In this document: piece by piece, positions 55,854-64,000 of the stretch
Layout: each line of letters starts with the position of its first letter
Position numbering within the stretch: position 1 is the stretch's first letter
NCBI RefSeq assembly: GCF_009789555.1
Contig: NZ_CP046902.1
Coordinates: 3,364,001 to 3,428,000 of the forward strand
Direction of reading: 5' to 3'
Origin: Stutzerimonas stutzeri
Lineage (GTDB): Bacteria > Pseudomonadota > Gammaproteobacteria > Pseudomonadales > Pseudomonadaceae
DNA length: 64,000 bases
Program-made: the position numbers and the translations under genes
The notes under the pieces: model-generated
Databases searched by the model: none
What the model saw: the letters and a program-made list of their open reading frames with translations, nothing else
Told to the model about the DNA's origin: nothing

Positions 55854-56807
55854 TCAGGTCGACGAGGGCGTCGTTGCGCCGGGCCAGCTCCCTCCGGTCT
55901 GCGCCCAGGGCGCACGGGCAAAGCGTTCGGCCAGATAATCGATCAGTGCATGCACACGAGCCGGACGGTTACGACCTGGCGGGCTGACAATATGCAGCGC
56001 GATCGGCTCTACCTGCCAGTCGTCCATCGCGGTCTGCAGCGCACCCGATTGCAGGTCTTCCCAGGCCAGAAACTCCGGTTGCAATGCCAGCCCCATTCCC
56101 GCTCTCAGCGCCGGAGCCAGCGCCTCGGCATTGTTCGCCAGCAGTGACGCTGACATCGCTTGAGCGAACTCGCCGTGCCGTTTGTGGCGAAAGCGCCAGT
56201 TGGCTCCCCCGCGCGAGTAGCTGTACTGCAGGACCCGGTGGCCGGTCAGGTCACGTGGGTGGCCCGGGTGCCCATGGCGCTCGAAATATGCCGGTGCGCC
56301 AACCAGCAGGATGCGCACGGTACACAGCCGCCGCGCCAACAGACTGGAGTCGGCCAGGGTCGAGATCCGCAGCGCCAGGTCAAAGCCCTGAGCGACAAGA
56401 TCGACCAGTTCGTCGCTGAAGTTGAGGTCCAGCACCACCTCGGGATGACGTGCCATGAACTCGGGAAGCACGGGCGCAAGATGCGATACGCCGAACGACA
56501 TCGGCGCGGCTATCCGAATGGGGCCGCGCAGGCTGGTCGATTGCTCGGTAACCTCCGCCTCGACCGCTTCCCCTTCGGCCAGTATGCGCGCGGCGCGCTC
56601 AAGCGCGGCGTGGCCGCTTTCGGTCAGCGACATCCGCCGTGAGGTCCGGTGGAAGAGCATGGTTTTCATGCGCCCTTCCAGTCGCGTGATGGCCTTGGAA
56701 ATGGTGGCTTGCGACAGGCCCAGCTCGGCTGCGGTGCGGGCGAAGGATCCCGTTTCCGCGACCTTGGCGAAAATCGCCCACGCTTCGAGATCCGGCAGTT
56801 TTTTCAT
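55854..56807 (-). CDS. LysR-family regulator, divergent from second pirin
   Basis: A regulator of 317 residues with HTH FARTAAELGLSQATISKAIT and an effector domain with the usual DLALRI motif. It belongs to the LysR subgroup often found beside pirin or quinone-reductase genes. It is divergent from the pirin at 56986 across a 32-bp palindrome (56891-56922) that is its likely operator. Confidence 0.87.
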   Translation of the reverse strand: MKKLPDLEAWAIFAKVAETGSFARTAAELGLSQATISKAITRLEGRMKTMLFHRTSRRMSLTESGHAALERAARILAEGEAVEAEVTEQSTSLRGPIRIAAPMSFGVSHLAPVLPEFMARHPEVVLDLNFSDELVDLVAQGFDLALRISTLADSSLLARRLCTVRILLVGAPAYFERHGHPGHPRDLTGHRVLQYSYSRGGANWRFRHKRHGEFAQAMSASLLANNAEALAPALRAGMGLALQPEFLAWEDLQSGALQTAMDDWQVEPIALHIVSPPGRNRPARVHALIDYLAERFARAPWAQTGGSWPGATTPSST

Positions 56808-56890
56808 GACATTCCTAGAAATAATCCGATCACATTGATTCCGTACTATTGTTCTTCGATACGCTGAGCTTGACCCAGATCAGTATAAGT

Positions 56891-56922
56891 AATGGAAAGG
56901 ATGCTATTCCATCCATTCCATT
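56891..56922. promoter_or_regulatory. 32-bp palindrome between LysR and second pirin
   Basis: AATGGAA-A-GGATG and CATCC-A-TTCCATT mirror each other around CTATTC, with one mismatch per arm. A -10-like TATAGT (56944-56949) for the pirin gene follows, so the palindrome overlaps or sits just upstream of the -35 position. Confidence 0.6.
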
Positions 56923-56985
56923 CTAAAGATCAATTGCGCTGCCTATAGTGACTCCATCGAAAACGAATCGACCTGGAGAAACAGC

Positions 56986-57687
56986 ATGATCGAACGTCGC
57001 CCCTTCAACAGCCTCGGTGGAGCCCATCACGGCTGGCTCGATGCCAAGCATCATTTCTCGTTCGCCGACTACCATGATCCGGAGCGCATGCACTGGGGTG
57101 CGCTGCGGGTTTGGAACGACGACACCATCGCGCCGCACACGGGCTTTCCACCGCATCCCCACGCGGACATGGAGATCATCACCTACGTACGAGAAGGCGC
57201 AATCACCCATGAGGACAATCTCGGCAACAAAGGGCGCACCGTAGCGGGTGACGTTCAGGTCATGAGCGCGGGCACTGGTATTCGCCATTCCGAGTACAAC
57301 CTCGAGTCGGATATCACCCGCATCTTCCAGATCTGGATCTTCCCGGACCGCCGTGGCGAGCTGCCTTCCTGGGGCTCCAAGCCGTTCCCTAAAGACGACC
57401 GCTCCGGCAGATTCGTGGCGCTCGCCAGCGGTATCGAGGGCGACGAGGATGCGCTTCCGCTCCGCACCGACGCACGGGTGTTGGGCGCTACGTTGAAGGC
57501 CGGCGAGACGGTTGAATACACCTTCGATGCCAGCCGCTACGCCTATCTGGTACCGGCCAAGGGCCGAGTGGAAGTCAATGGCATCGTCTTGGAAGCACGC
57601 GATGGCGCGGCGATCCGCGACGAAGCGAGCGTCCGTATCACCGCCCTGGAAGATGCCGAACTGGTGCTGGTGGATGCTGCCGGCTGA
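56986..57687 (+). CDS. pirin family protein (YhaK-like)
   Basis: A bicupin of 233 residues, shorter than the first pirin and similar to YhaK-type proteins. The metal ligands are present: PHPHADMEIITY and GTGIRHSEYN. It is the first gene of a plus-strand series running to the alpha/beta hydrolase near 63.8 kb. It is probably induced through the divergent LysR protein. Whether it acts as a dioxygenase or a redox sensor is unknown. Confidence 0.87.
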   Translation: MIERRPFNSLGGAHHGWLDAKHHFSFADYHDPERMHWGALRVWNDDTIAPHTGFPPHPHADMEIITYVREGAITHEDNLGNKGRTVAGDVQVMSAGTGIRHSEYNLESDITRIFQIWIFPDRRGELPSWGSKPFPKDDRSGRFVALASGIEGDEDALPLRTDARVLGATLKAGETVEYTFDASRYAYLVPAKGRVEVNGIVLEARDGAAIRDEASVRITALEDAELVLVDAAG

Positions 57688-57835
57688 GTTCAGTAGCGAT
57701 ACCCCGGTGCAGGCTTCGCGGGTCTGCACCGGGTTCGTTCCGGTGGTGCTGGTCGCCGCTGAAACGGGCCAAATGCTGCGCAGGTAGCAACCCGCGTCAC
57801 TGTCCGAAGCTTTTCAACCCGAAGGAGCGCCACCC

Positions 57836-58516
57836 ATGTCCAAGTACCTCGAAGTCCTGACCCCGCAGAACAGCCAGATGATATTCATCGATCAGCAGCC
57901 GCAGATGGCATTTGGCGTGCAGTCGATCGACCGCCAGGTCCTCAAGAACAACGTGGTTGGGCTGGCCAAGGCCGCCAAGGCGTTCAAAATCCCAACGACC
58001 ATCACCACCGTCGAAACCGATGGCTTCTCCGGCAACACCTATCCCGAGCTGTTGGCCGTGTTCCCCGAGAACCGAATCCTTGAACGCACTTCCATGAACT
58101 CCTGGGATGACCAGAACGTGCGCGACGCGCTGGCTGCCAATGGCCGCAAGAAGGTCGTCGTGGCCGGCCTGTGGACAGAGGTCTGCAACACCACCTTCGC
58201 GCTGTGCGCCGCGCTGGAAGGCGACTACGAAATCTACATGGTGGCCGACGCGTCCGGAGGCACCTCGGTCGAGGCGCACAAATACGCCATGGACCGCATG
58301 GTTCAGGCCGGTATCGTGCCGATGACCTGGCAACAGGTGCTGTTGGAATGGCAACGCGACTGGGCGCACAAGGACACCTACGACGAGGTGATGGCCATCG
58401 TCAAGGAACACTCCGGCGCCTACGGCATGGGCGTGGATTATGCGTACACCATGGTGCACAAGGCGCCGGAGCGCGTGCAGCACGGCGAGCGCATCGGCCC
58501 TAATCCAGCCAAGTAA
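57836..58516 (+). CDS. isochorismatase-like hydrolase (YcaC type)
   Basis: A cysteine hydrolase of 226 residues of the isochorismatase superfamily. The catalytic Asp19 is in MIFIDQQPQM and the nucleophile Cys117 in GLWTEVCNTT. The third residue of the triad, usually a Lys, appears as Arg in the ILERTSMNSW segment near residue 84. AAGGAG lies upstream of the ATG. The substrate is unknown; family members hydrolyse amides or carbamates. It probably shares a transcript with the pirin gene 148 bases upstream. Confidence 0.85.
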   Translation: MSKYLEVLTPQNSQMIFIDQQPQMAFGVQSIDRQVLKNNVVGLAKAAKAFKIPTTITTVETDGFSGNTYPELLAVFPENRILERTSMNSWDDQNVRDALAANGRKKVVVAGLWTEVCNTTFALCAALEGDYEIYMVADASGGTSVEAHKYAMDRMVQAGIVPMTWQQVLLEWQRDWAHKDTYDEVMAIVKEHSGAYGMGVDYAYTMVHKAPERVQHGERIGPNPAK

Positions 58517-58596
58517 ATCCCAGTCGCACGAGCATCGCCCGGTTCCGGGCGCTTGCTCCGCTCGGCACGCCTGTGGCTGTGAAGCGAGGTGAAGCG

Positions 58597-58866
58597 ATGA
58601 AGATTTATGTTCTTTCCCTGGGCGCTGGTTTGCTGGTCGGCGTCGTCTACAGTCTGCTCAATGTGCGTTCCCCCGCCCCGCCGCTGGTGGCGCTGGTTGG
58701 GCTGCTCGGCATCCTGGTCGGCGAGCAGATCATCCCGATCGGCAAGCAGTTGCTCGCGGGCACGGCATTCAATGCCGCCTGCGACAAGACCCATACCGCC
58801 AGTCACCTGTTCGGTCAGTTGCCGGGCCGGCACGCCAATAAGCCAAAGGAAACCGATCGAACCTGA
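58597..58866 (+). CDS. XapX-domain small membrane protein
   Basis: An 89-residue protein with two membrane helices in its first 45 residues (YVLSLGAGLLVGVVYSLLN, PLVALVGLLGILVGEQIIP), matching the XapX domain, followed by a polar tail. GAGGTGAAG stands before the ATG. XapX proteins have no established function but are often encoded beside amidohydrolases, as here. Confidence 0.82.
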   Translation: MKIYVLSLGAGLLVGVVYSLLNVRSPAPPLVALVGLLGILVGEQIIPIGKQLLAGTAFNAACDKTHTASHLFGQLPGRHANKPKETDRT

Positions 58867-58940
58867 ACAATCAGGCTGGCGCTCGCCTCTGCCTGACTGG
58901 GCGGCGGGCATGTCGGCCATGGCCATGAAGGCAGCACGCC

Positions 58941-60941
58941 ATGACATCTCGTCGCACATTCCTCGGCGCCGCGTCGACACTCGCACTGAGTGGAGCATTG
59001 GGCCGCAACGCCGTCGCTGAAATCCTCAGAACAGGAGAATCCCCCGTGACTGATTCCGCCCCCGAGATCATTTTCCGTAATGGCCAGATCACCACGCTCG
59101 ACCGTGCCAACCCCGTGGCGAGTGCCGTGGCCATCAAGGATGGCCGGTTCCTGGCCGTAGGCTCGGACCAGGAAATCATGCCGCTGGCGGGTTCCGCCAC
59201 CCGTGTCATCGACCTCAAGCGCCGTAGCGTTCTGCCCGGTCTGTTCGACAACCATACCCACGTGATTCGCGGCGGACTCAACTACAACCTTGAGTTGCGC
59301 TGGGACGGCGTGCGTTCGCTGGCCGATGCCATGGATATGCTCAGACGCCAGGTCGCCGTTACGCCAGCGCCGCAGTGGGTACGCGTGGTCGGCGGCTTCA
59401 CGGAACACCAGTTCGTCGAAAGACGCCTGCCAACCATCGATGAGATCAACGCCGCAGCGCCCGACACGCCAGTATTCCTGCTGCACCTGTACGACCGTGC
59501 GCTGCTCAACGGCGCGGCCTTGCGCGCCGTCGGCTATACCCGCGACACCCCCGAGCCACCGGGCGGCCAGATTACCCGCGACGCCAACGGCAACCCCACC
59601 GGCCTGCTACTGGCCAAGCCCAACGCGATGATTCTTTACGCGACGCTGGCCAAGGGGCCCAAGCTGCCCTTCGACTATCAGGTCAACTCCACTCGCCATT
59701 TCATGCGCGAACTCAACCGCCTCGGCGTGACCGGCGTGATCGATGCCGGCGGCGGCTTCCAGAACTACCCGGACGACTACGCGGTTATCCAGAAACTGGC
59801 CGACGAAGGCCAGATGACCGTCCGCCTCGCCTACAACCTGTTCACCCAGAAGCCCAAGGAGGAAAAAGAGGACTTCCTCAACTGGACCTCCAGCGTGAAA
59901 TACAAACAGGGCAACGATTACTTCCGCCACAACGGTGCGGGCGAAATGCTGGTGTTTTCAGCTGCGGACTTCGAGGATTTCCGCCAGCCCCGCCCGGACA
60001 TGCCGCCTGAAATGGAGGGTGAACTCGAAGAAGTGGTGCGTATCCTCGCGCAGAACCGGTGGCCCTGGCGGTTGCACGCCACCTACGACGAAACCATCAC
60101 GCGGGCGCTGGATGTGTTCGAGAAGGTCAATCAGGACATCCCTCTCAGCGGAATCAACTGGTTCTTCGACCACGCCGAAACCATTTCGGAGAAGTCCATC
60201 GACCGTATCGCGGCGCTGGGCGGTGGTATCGCCGTGCAACACCGCATGGCCTACCAGGGCGAGTATTTCGTCGAGCAATACGGCGCGCGCGCAGCCGAAG
60301 CCACCCCTCCCGTGGCACGCATGCTGGAAAAAGGCGTGAAGGTTTCGGCCGGTACCGATGCCACCCGTGTCGCCTCCTACAACCCGTGGGTCTCGCTGTC
60401 ATGGATGGTCACCGGCAAGACCGTCGGCGGCCTGAGTATGTATCCGCAACGCAATCTGCTCGACCGTGAGACCGCTTTGCGCATGTGGACCGAGAACGTT
60501 GCCTGGTTCTCCAACGAAGAAGGCAAGCGAGGGCGCATTCAGTCCGGTCAGTTCGCTGACCTGATCGTACCGAGCAAGGACTATTTCGCCGTAGCCGAAG
60601 ACGAAATTTCTTTCCTCACCTCGGACCTGACCGTGGTCGGAGGCCGCGTGGTCTATGGCGCGGGCGACTTCGCACCGCTGGACGACAACCCTCTGCCGCC
60701 CGCCATGCCCGACTGGTCGCCGACGCGCACCTTCAAGGGCTATGGCGCCTGGGGCGAGCCTGAGGGTGCCGGCAGAAACTCGCTGTCACCGATGCATGCC
60801 CAGGCCGCGGCGTCCTGTGGCTGCGCCAGCGCTTGCGGGCTGCATGGTCATGCCCACGCACGTGCCTGGGCATCCAACGCCCCGGTGTCGGACAGCCGGA
60901 GTTTCTTCGGCGCACTCGGCTGCTCCTGCTGGGCGGTGTAG
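58941..60941 (+). CDS. exported amidohydrolase (YtcJ-like)
   Basis: A metal-dependent amidohydrolase of 666 residues. The N-terminus TSRRTFLGAASTLALSG is a twin-arginine-like signal, so the folded enzyme is probably exported. Metal ligands include His105 and His107 in DNHTHV, with further catalytic segments LHATYDE, FDHAE and the Asp in AGTDATR. The last 45 residues are an unusual Cys/His-rich tail (SCGCASACGLHGHAHA, CSC) not expected in the family and possibly metal-binding. The substrate is unknown. It lies 74 bases after the XapX gene. Confidence 0.85.
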   Translation: MTSRRTFLGAASTLALSGALGRNAVAEILRTGESPVTDSAPEIIFRNGQITTLDRANPVASAVAIKDGRFLAVGSDQEIMPLAGSATRVIDLKRRSVLPGLFDNHTHVIRGGLNYNLELRWDGVRSLADAMDMLRRQVAVTPAPQWVRVVGGFTEHQFVERRLPTIDEINAAAPDTPVFLLHLYDRALLNGAALRAVGYTRDTPEPPGGQITRDANGNPTGLLLAKPNAMILYATLAKGPKLPFDYQVNSTRHFMRELNRLGVTGVIDAGGGFQNYPDDYAVIQKLADEGQMTVRLAYNLFTQKPKEEKEDFLNWTSSVKYKQGNDYFRHNGAGEMLVFSAADFEDFRQPRPDMPPEMEGELEEVVRILAQNRWPWRLHATYDETITRALDVFEKVNQDIPLSGINWFFDHAETISEKSIDRIAALGGGIAVQHRMAYQGEYFVEQYGARAAEATPPVARMLEKGVKVSAGTDATRVASYNPWVSLSWMVTGKTVGGLSMYPQRNLLDRETALRMWTENVAWFSNEEGKRGRIQSGQFADLIVPSKDYFAVAEDEISFLTSDLTVVGGRVVYGAGDFAPLDDNPLPPAMPDWSPTRTFKGYGAWGEPEGAGRNSLSPMHAQAAASCGCASACGLHGHAHARAWASNAPVSDSRSFFGALGCSCWAV

Positions 60942-60964
60942 CGCGCCAGTGCAGCCTTGGCGCG
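60942..60964 (+). terminator. hairpin directly after the amidohydrolase stop
   Basis: CGCGCCA (60942-60948) and TGGCGCG (60958-60964) form a 7-bp stem with a nine-base loop beginning at the first base after the stop codon. No T-run follows. It may be an attenuator or terminator separating the next gene. Confidence 0.4.
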
Positions 60965-61122
60965 AGCGACAGGTCGTCTCGTCGCCGAGGCTGCTGTCCG
61001 AATGAAGCGTCGGCTGCGTTGCCGCAAATGATGAACTGAGCACGGCACGATGCCCGTCGATACCCTGCCTTGGGCCGATGTCTGCGGCTCAACGGGTTGA
61101 ACTGAAATAATCGAGAGGCGTC

Positions 61123-62742
61123 ATGAATAAAGCATCGCCGCAATCGGCCCCCACATCCACCGGTGGTTTCGCGCCTTTGCGGCAGACGCTTTTCACCGTC
61201 CTTTGGGTAGCCACCATCATCGGCAATACCGGCAGTTTCATCCGCGACGTTGCCAGTGCATGGATCATGACCGACCTGTCACCCTCACCCGCCGCTGTCG
61301 CGCTGGTGCAGGCCGCAGCAACGTTGCCGATTTTCCTGCTGGCGATTCCCGCGGGCGTGCTCTCCGATATCCTCGACCGCCGCAAATTCCTGATCGCGAT
61401 CCAGTTCCTGCTGGCCAGCGTCAGCATTTGCCTGATGTTGCTGTCATTCGCCGGGTTGCAGTCGGTCACCTCGCTGGTGGCGCTGACGTTCCTTGGCGGC
61501 ATCGGCGCGGCCTTGATGGGGCCAACCTGGCAAGCCATCGTTCCCGAACTGGTGGACAAGCATGACCTCAAGAGCGCTGTAGCGCTCAACTCCCTGGGCA
61601 TCAATATCGCCCGCGCCATCGGTCCCGCAATGGGCGGACTGATTCTGGCCAGCCTGGGGGCGGCCTTCACCTATGGCGTCGATGTCATCAGTTATGTCTT
61701 CGTTATTTCCGCCTTGCTCTGGTGGCGGCGACCAATAGCCGCACAGGATGCGCTGTCCGAGCGTTTCGCCGGGGCTTTCCGCGCCGGCTTGCGGTATGCC
61801 CGCGCCAGTCGCGAGCTGCACCTCGTGCTGCTGCGCGCCTTTATTTTCTTCGCCCTCGCCAGTTCGGTCTGGGCGCTGTTGCCGCTGGTTGCCCGCAGCC
61901 TGCTGGGCGGCGGTGCGGGCTTCTACGGCATCCTGCTCGGCGCCGTCGGTCTGGGTGCGATTGCCGGGGCCATCATCATGCCGAAACTGCGCGCCCACCT
62001 CAGCGCCGACGGCCTGCTGCTGTTGGCCGCGCTGGTGACGGCAGCGGTCATGGCCTTCCTCTCCTTCGCACCGCCGCAATGGGCAGCGGTGGCGGGACTT
62101 CTACTGCTGGGCGCGGCATGGATCACCGCGCTGACCACGCTCAACGGCGTGGCCCAGGCGATCCTGCCCAACTGGGTGCGTGGTCGCTCCCTGGCCGTTT
62201 ACCTTACGGTCTTCAACGGTGCCATGACCGCCGGGAGTCTGAGCTGGGGTGCATTGGCCCAAGTAATCGGCGTGCCATTCACGCTCTTGACCGGTGCCAT
62301 CGGGCTGGTCATCGCCGGGCTGATGGCCCATCGCATCAAGCTGCCCACGGGTGACGCCGACCTCGCCCCCTCCAATCATTGGCCCGAGCCATTGACCGCA
62401 GCGCCCGTCGAGCATGATCGAGGGCCCGTACTGATCCAGATCGAATACCGTGTCGCCGCCGAAGACCGCGCCGATTTCCTCAAGGCCCTGGCCCGGCTGT
62501 CAGCCGAGCGCCGTCGCGATGGTGCCTACAGTTGGGGCATCACCGAAGATGCCGCCGATCCAGAGCTGATGCTCGAATGGTTTCTGGTTGAGTCATGGGC
62601 TGAACATTTGCGACAGCATCATCGGGTATCCAAGGCCGACGCCGATCTCCAGGCCGATGTGCTGCGTTTTCATCGTGGTGAACAGCGACCCGACGTGCGG
62701 CATTTTCTTGCGTTCAATCATCCACGCGAAGGACGGGCATAG
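61123..62742 (+). CDS. MFS transporter with C-terminal ABM-like domain
   Basis: A protein of 539 residues. The first 410 or so form a twelve-helix MFS transporter of the MFS_3/enterobactin-exporter-like group (LAIPAGVLSDILDRRKFLI, LNSLGINIARAIGPAMGG). The remaining 120 residues form a soluble domain (VLIQIEYRVAAEDRADFLKA, DGAYSWGITEDAAD, MLEWFLVESWAEHLRQHHR) resembling antibiotic-biosynthesis-monooxygenase/dimeric alpha-beta barrel proteins. The role may be export of a metabolite coupled to its sensing or modification; the substrate is unknown. Confidence 0.85.
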   Translation: MNKASPQSAPTSTGGFAPLRQTLFTVLWVATIIGNTGSFIRDVASAWIMTDLSPSPAAVALVQAAATLPIFLLAIPAGVLSDILDRRKFLIAIQFLLASVSICLMLLSFAGLQSVTSLVALTFLGGIGAALMGPTWQAIVPELVDKHDLKSAVALNSLGINIARAIGPAMGGLILASLGAAFTYGVDVISYVFVISALLWWRRPIAAQDALSERFAGAFRAGLRYARASRELHLVLLRAFIFFALASSVWALLPLVARSLLGGGAGFYGILLGAVGLGAIAGAIIMPKLRAHLSADGLLLLAALVTAAVMAFLSFAPPQWAAVAGLLLLGAAWITALTTLNGVAQAILPNWVRGRSLAVYLTVFNGAMTAGSLSWGALAQVIGVPFTLLTGAIGLVIAGLMAHRIKLPTGDADLAPSNHWPEPLTAAPVEHDRGPVLIQIEYRVAAEDRADFLKALARLSAERRRDGAYSWGITEDAADPELMLEWFLVESWAEHLRQHHRVSKADADLQADVLRFHRGEQRPDVRHFLAFNHPREGRA

Positions 62743-63015
62743 ACGAGGCAGGTCATGCCCGAGCGAACCGGAGCGATGGAGTGCCGCCTCGTCGACCGCT
62801 CGCCCTGGCCAGGGTTGTCCAAACCACTCAGCCCGATTGGCGGGTTTCGCCATTGTCATGGCGGCGCCGTGCAGGCAAAACGGTATCCCCCGCGCACCCT
62901 TCTCGCCGTCGCCACTACGTCGACCCTGGGCGGGCGCGGCGACGGGCCGCCTGCGATGATCGCCACGTTCGGGACGTTGCTGCGTCGCCCTGATCGACCT
63001 ATCAGGAACCCAGCG

Positions 63016-63804
63016 ATGAATGTATCGATCGAAGACCGCGTCCTGCCCACCGAACACGGCGACGTTTTCACCCGTCGATGGCGCACCGGAAACCGCCACA
63101 AGACACCCATCGTCCTGTTGCATGATTCACTCGGGTGCGTCGAGTTATGGCGAGACTTTCCGGAACGCCTCGCGGCAACCACGTCACGCGATGTCATCGC
63201 CTACGACCGCCTGGGGTTCGGTCGCTCCGCGGCGCATCCGGGTGGTTGGACGAATCAGTTCGTTCGCGACGAGGCCGATCGATTCTTTCCGCCGGTATGG
63301 CAGGCCCTGGATTTCGAACATTTCATTGCCTTCGGCCATAGCGCTGGCGGCATCATGGCGACCCGTCTGGCATCCTGCTACCCGCGCCACTGCCGTGCGC
63401 TGATCACCGAATCGGCCCAGGCGTTCGTAGAGGACCGCACGCTGCAAGGTATTCGTGAAGCCAGGACGACATTCACCCAGCCTGAGCAACTGGCGCGACT
63501 GCGTAAATATCACGGCGACAAGGTCCGATGGATACTCCGGGCCTGGTTCGACACCTGGTTGTCCGACAGCTACGCCGCCTGGACCCTGGCAGACAGCGCG
63601 CCCGGCTTCTCCTGCCCCCTGCTGACGATCCACGGCCTGCAAGACGAATACGGCTCAGTGGCGCACCCTCGGTGCATCGCCGCACTCGCCAGCGGCCCGA
63701 CGCGAGAACTGCTGCTCGATCACTGTTGGCACGTCCCGCATCGGGAACATCCCGAGGCCGTCCTCGTGGCGGTCGAACGGTTCCTCGACGCGATGGATGT
63801 GTGA
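63016..63804 (+). CDS. alpha/beta hydrolase
   Basis: A hydrolase of 262 residues from MNVSIEDRVLP with AGGAA upstream; the in-frame sequence before it is unlike protein. The nucleophile is in FGHSAGGIMA, the acid in HGLQDEYGS and the base His in DHCWHVPHRE. HDSLGCVELWRDFP is the oxyanion-hole region. The substrate cannot be inferred. It is the last gene of the plus-strand series, 273 bases after the MFS gene, and that gap shows nothing recognisable. Confidence 0.85.
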   Translation: MNVSIEDRVLPTEHGDVFTRRWRTGNRHKTPIVLLHDSLGCVELWRDFPERLAATTSRDVIAYDRLGFGRSAAHPGGWTNQFVRDEADRFFPPVWQALDFEHFIAFGHSAGGIMATRLASCYPRHCRALITESAQAFVEDRTLQGIREARTTFTQPEQLARLRKYHGDKVRWILRAWFDTWLSDSYAAWTLADSAPGFSCPLLTIHGLQDEYGSVAHPRCIAALASGPTRELLLDHCWHVPHREHPEAVLVAVERFLDAMDV

Positions 63805-63961
63805 CGGCCTCGAAGCGGTGCACCGTCGGTCGGGTGATTGGCTGGAAGGCATGTCCGCACCCGACGTAGTGCGCGAACCGGCCGGCCCTCAACCAGCGAT
63901 GGACGCCGCCCGTAAGGCCACGGTGTTCGCGCCGCTTCTCTCTTTCTCCAAACACGCCTAA

Positions 63962-63996
63962 TGTAGAGTACGAACGTATTTCGTGGGACATCTACA
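63962..63996. promoter_or_regulatory. nested inverted repeats at the window end
   Basis: ACGAA-CGTAT-TTCGT (63970-63984) sits inside TGTAGA (63962-63967) and TCTACA (63991-63996). It looks like an operator for a gene beginning beyond the window. Confidence 0.35.
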
Positions 63997-64000
63997 GTGG

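Noticed and set aside
63473..63991. 172-codon minus-strand frame opposite the final alpha/beta hydrolase
   Set aside because: Arg-rich shadow of a gene with intact catalytic motifs; no RBS.

Overview
The window looks like a chromosomal segment of a high-GC Pseudomonadaceae, most likely the Stutzerimonas (Pseudomonas stutzeri) group. The reasons are the gene families present, the ben-cat-pca arrangement, and a gene set matching the Pseudomonas aeruginosa dhc/ato/bdhA/hbcR/fahA/hmgA neighbourhood. No tRNA, rRNA, CRISPR array, transposase or phage gene was seen. Species assignment is inference.

Layout. 1-7.0 kb: the end of a sigma-54 activator (HbcR-like), 3-hydroxybutyrate dehydrogenase, phosphoglucomutase and a membrane PAS histidine kinase. 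7.1-16.0 kb: assorted accessory genes (LysE exporter with AraC regulator, LysR with a VOC protein, an NAD(P)H oxidoreductase divergent from a TetR regulator across a 49-bp palindrome, an unknown protein, a CPA1 antiporter and a tannase/feruloyl-esterase-family protein). 16.3-32.6 kb: one uninterrupted minus-strand catabolic supercluster, read from right to left as benABC, a tandem-repeat array, benD, benK, catB, catC, catA, benE, benF, pcaR, pcaI, pcaJ, pcaF, pcaD. These genes cover uptake of benzoate and every step from benzoate through catechol and beta-ketoadipate to succinyl-CoA and acetyl-CoA. BenR is encoded at 35.0-36.0 kb. Two XylS/BenR-type boxes precede benA, and two pairs of PcaR-type boxes precede pcaI and pcaR. 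No catR is present. Between benR and benA lies a frameshifted hybrid histidine kinase.

36.2-41.4 kb: a LysR regulator divergent from a CoA-transferase, thiolase and short-chain fatty-acid transporter operon (dhcR / dhcA-dhcB-atoB-atoE). 41.9-46.7 kb: a four-gene operon of MBOAT acyltransferase, FkbH-like protein, acyl carrier protein and membrane-anchored SGNH protein. It has the same division of labour as the Dlt D-alanylation system, but FkbH stands where DltA would be. This is the best candidate for an undescribed system. 46.8-50.3 kb: homogentisate catabolism (hmgA-fahA) with a divergent IclR regulator.

50.3-63.8 kb: accessory genes. These are a tiny proline-rich protein with its own RBS and terminator, an AraC regulator, two LysR/pirin divergent modules, DoxX, a fosmidomycin-resistance-type MFS protein, and then a plus-strand run of pirin, YcaC-like hydrolase, XapX, a secreted amidohydrolase, an MFS protein with an extra C-terminal domain, and an alpha/beta hydrolase.

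Two features recur across the window. Many catabolic start sites carry A-rich AAC/AAG leaders resembling Hfq/Crc targets, which suggests shared catabolite repression. Also, the block contiguous in P. aeruginosa (dhcR to hmgA region) is split here, with about 34 kb including the ben-cat-pca cluster lying between bdhA and dhcR.
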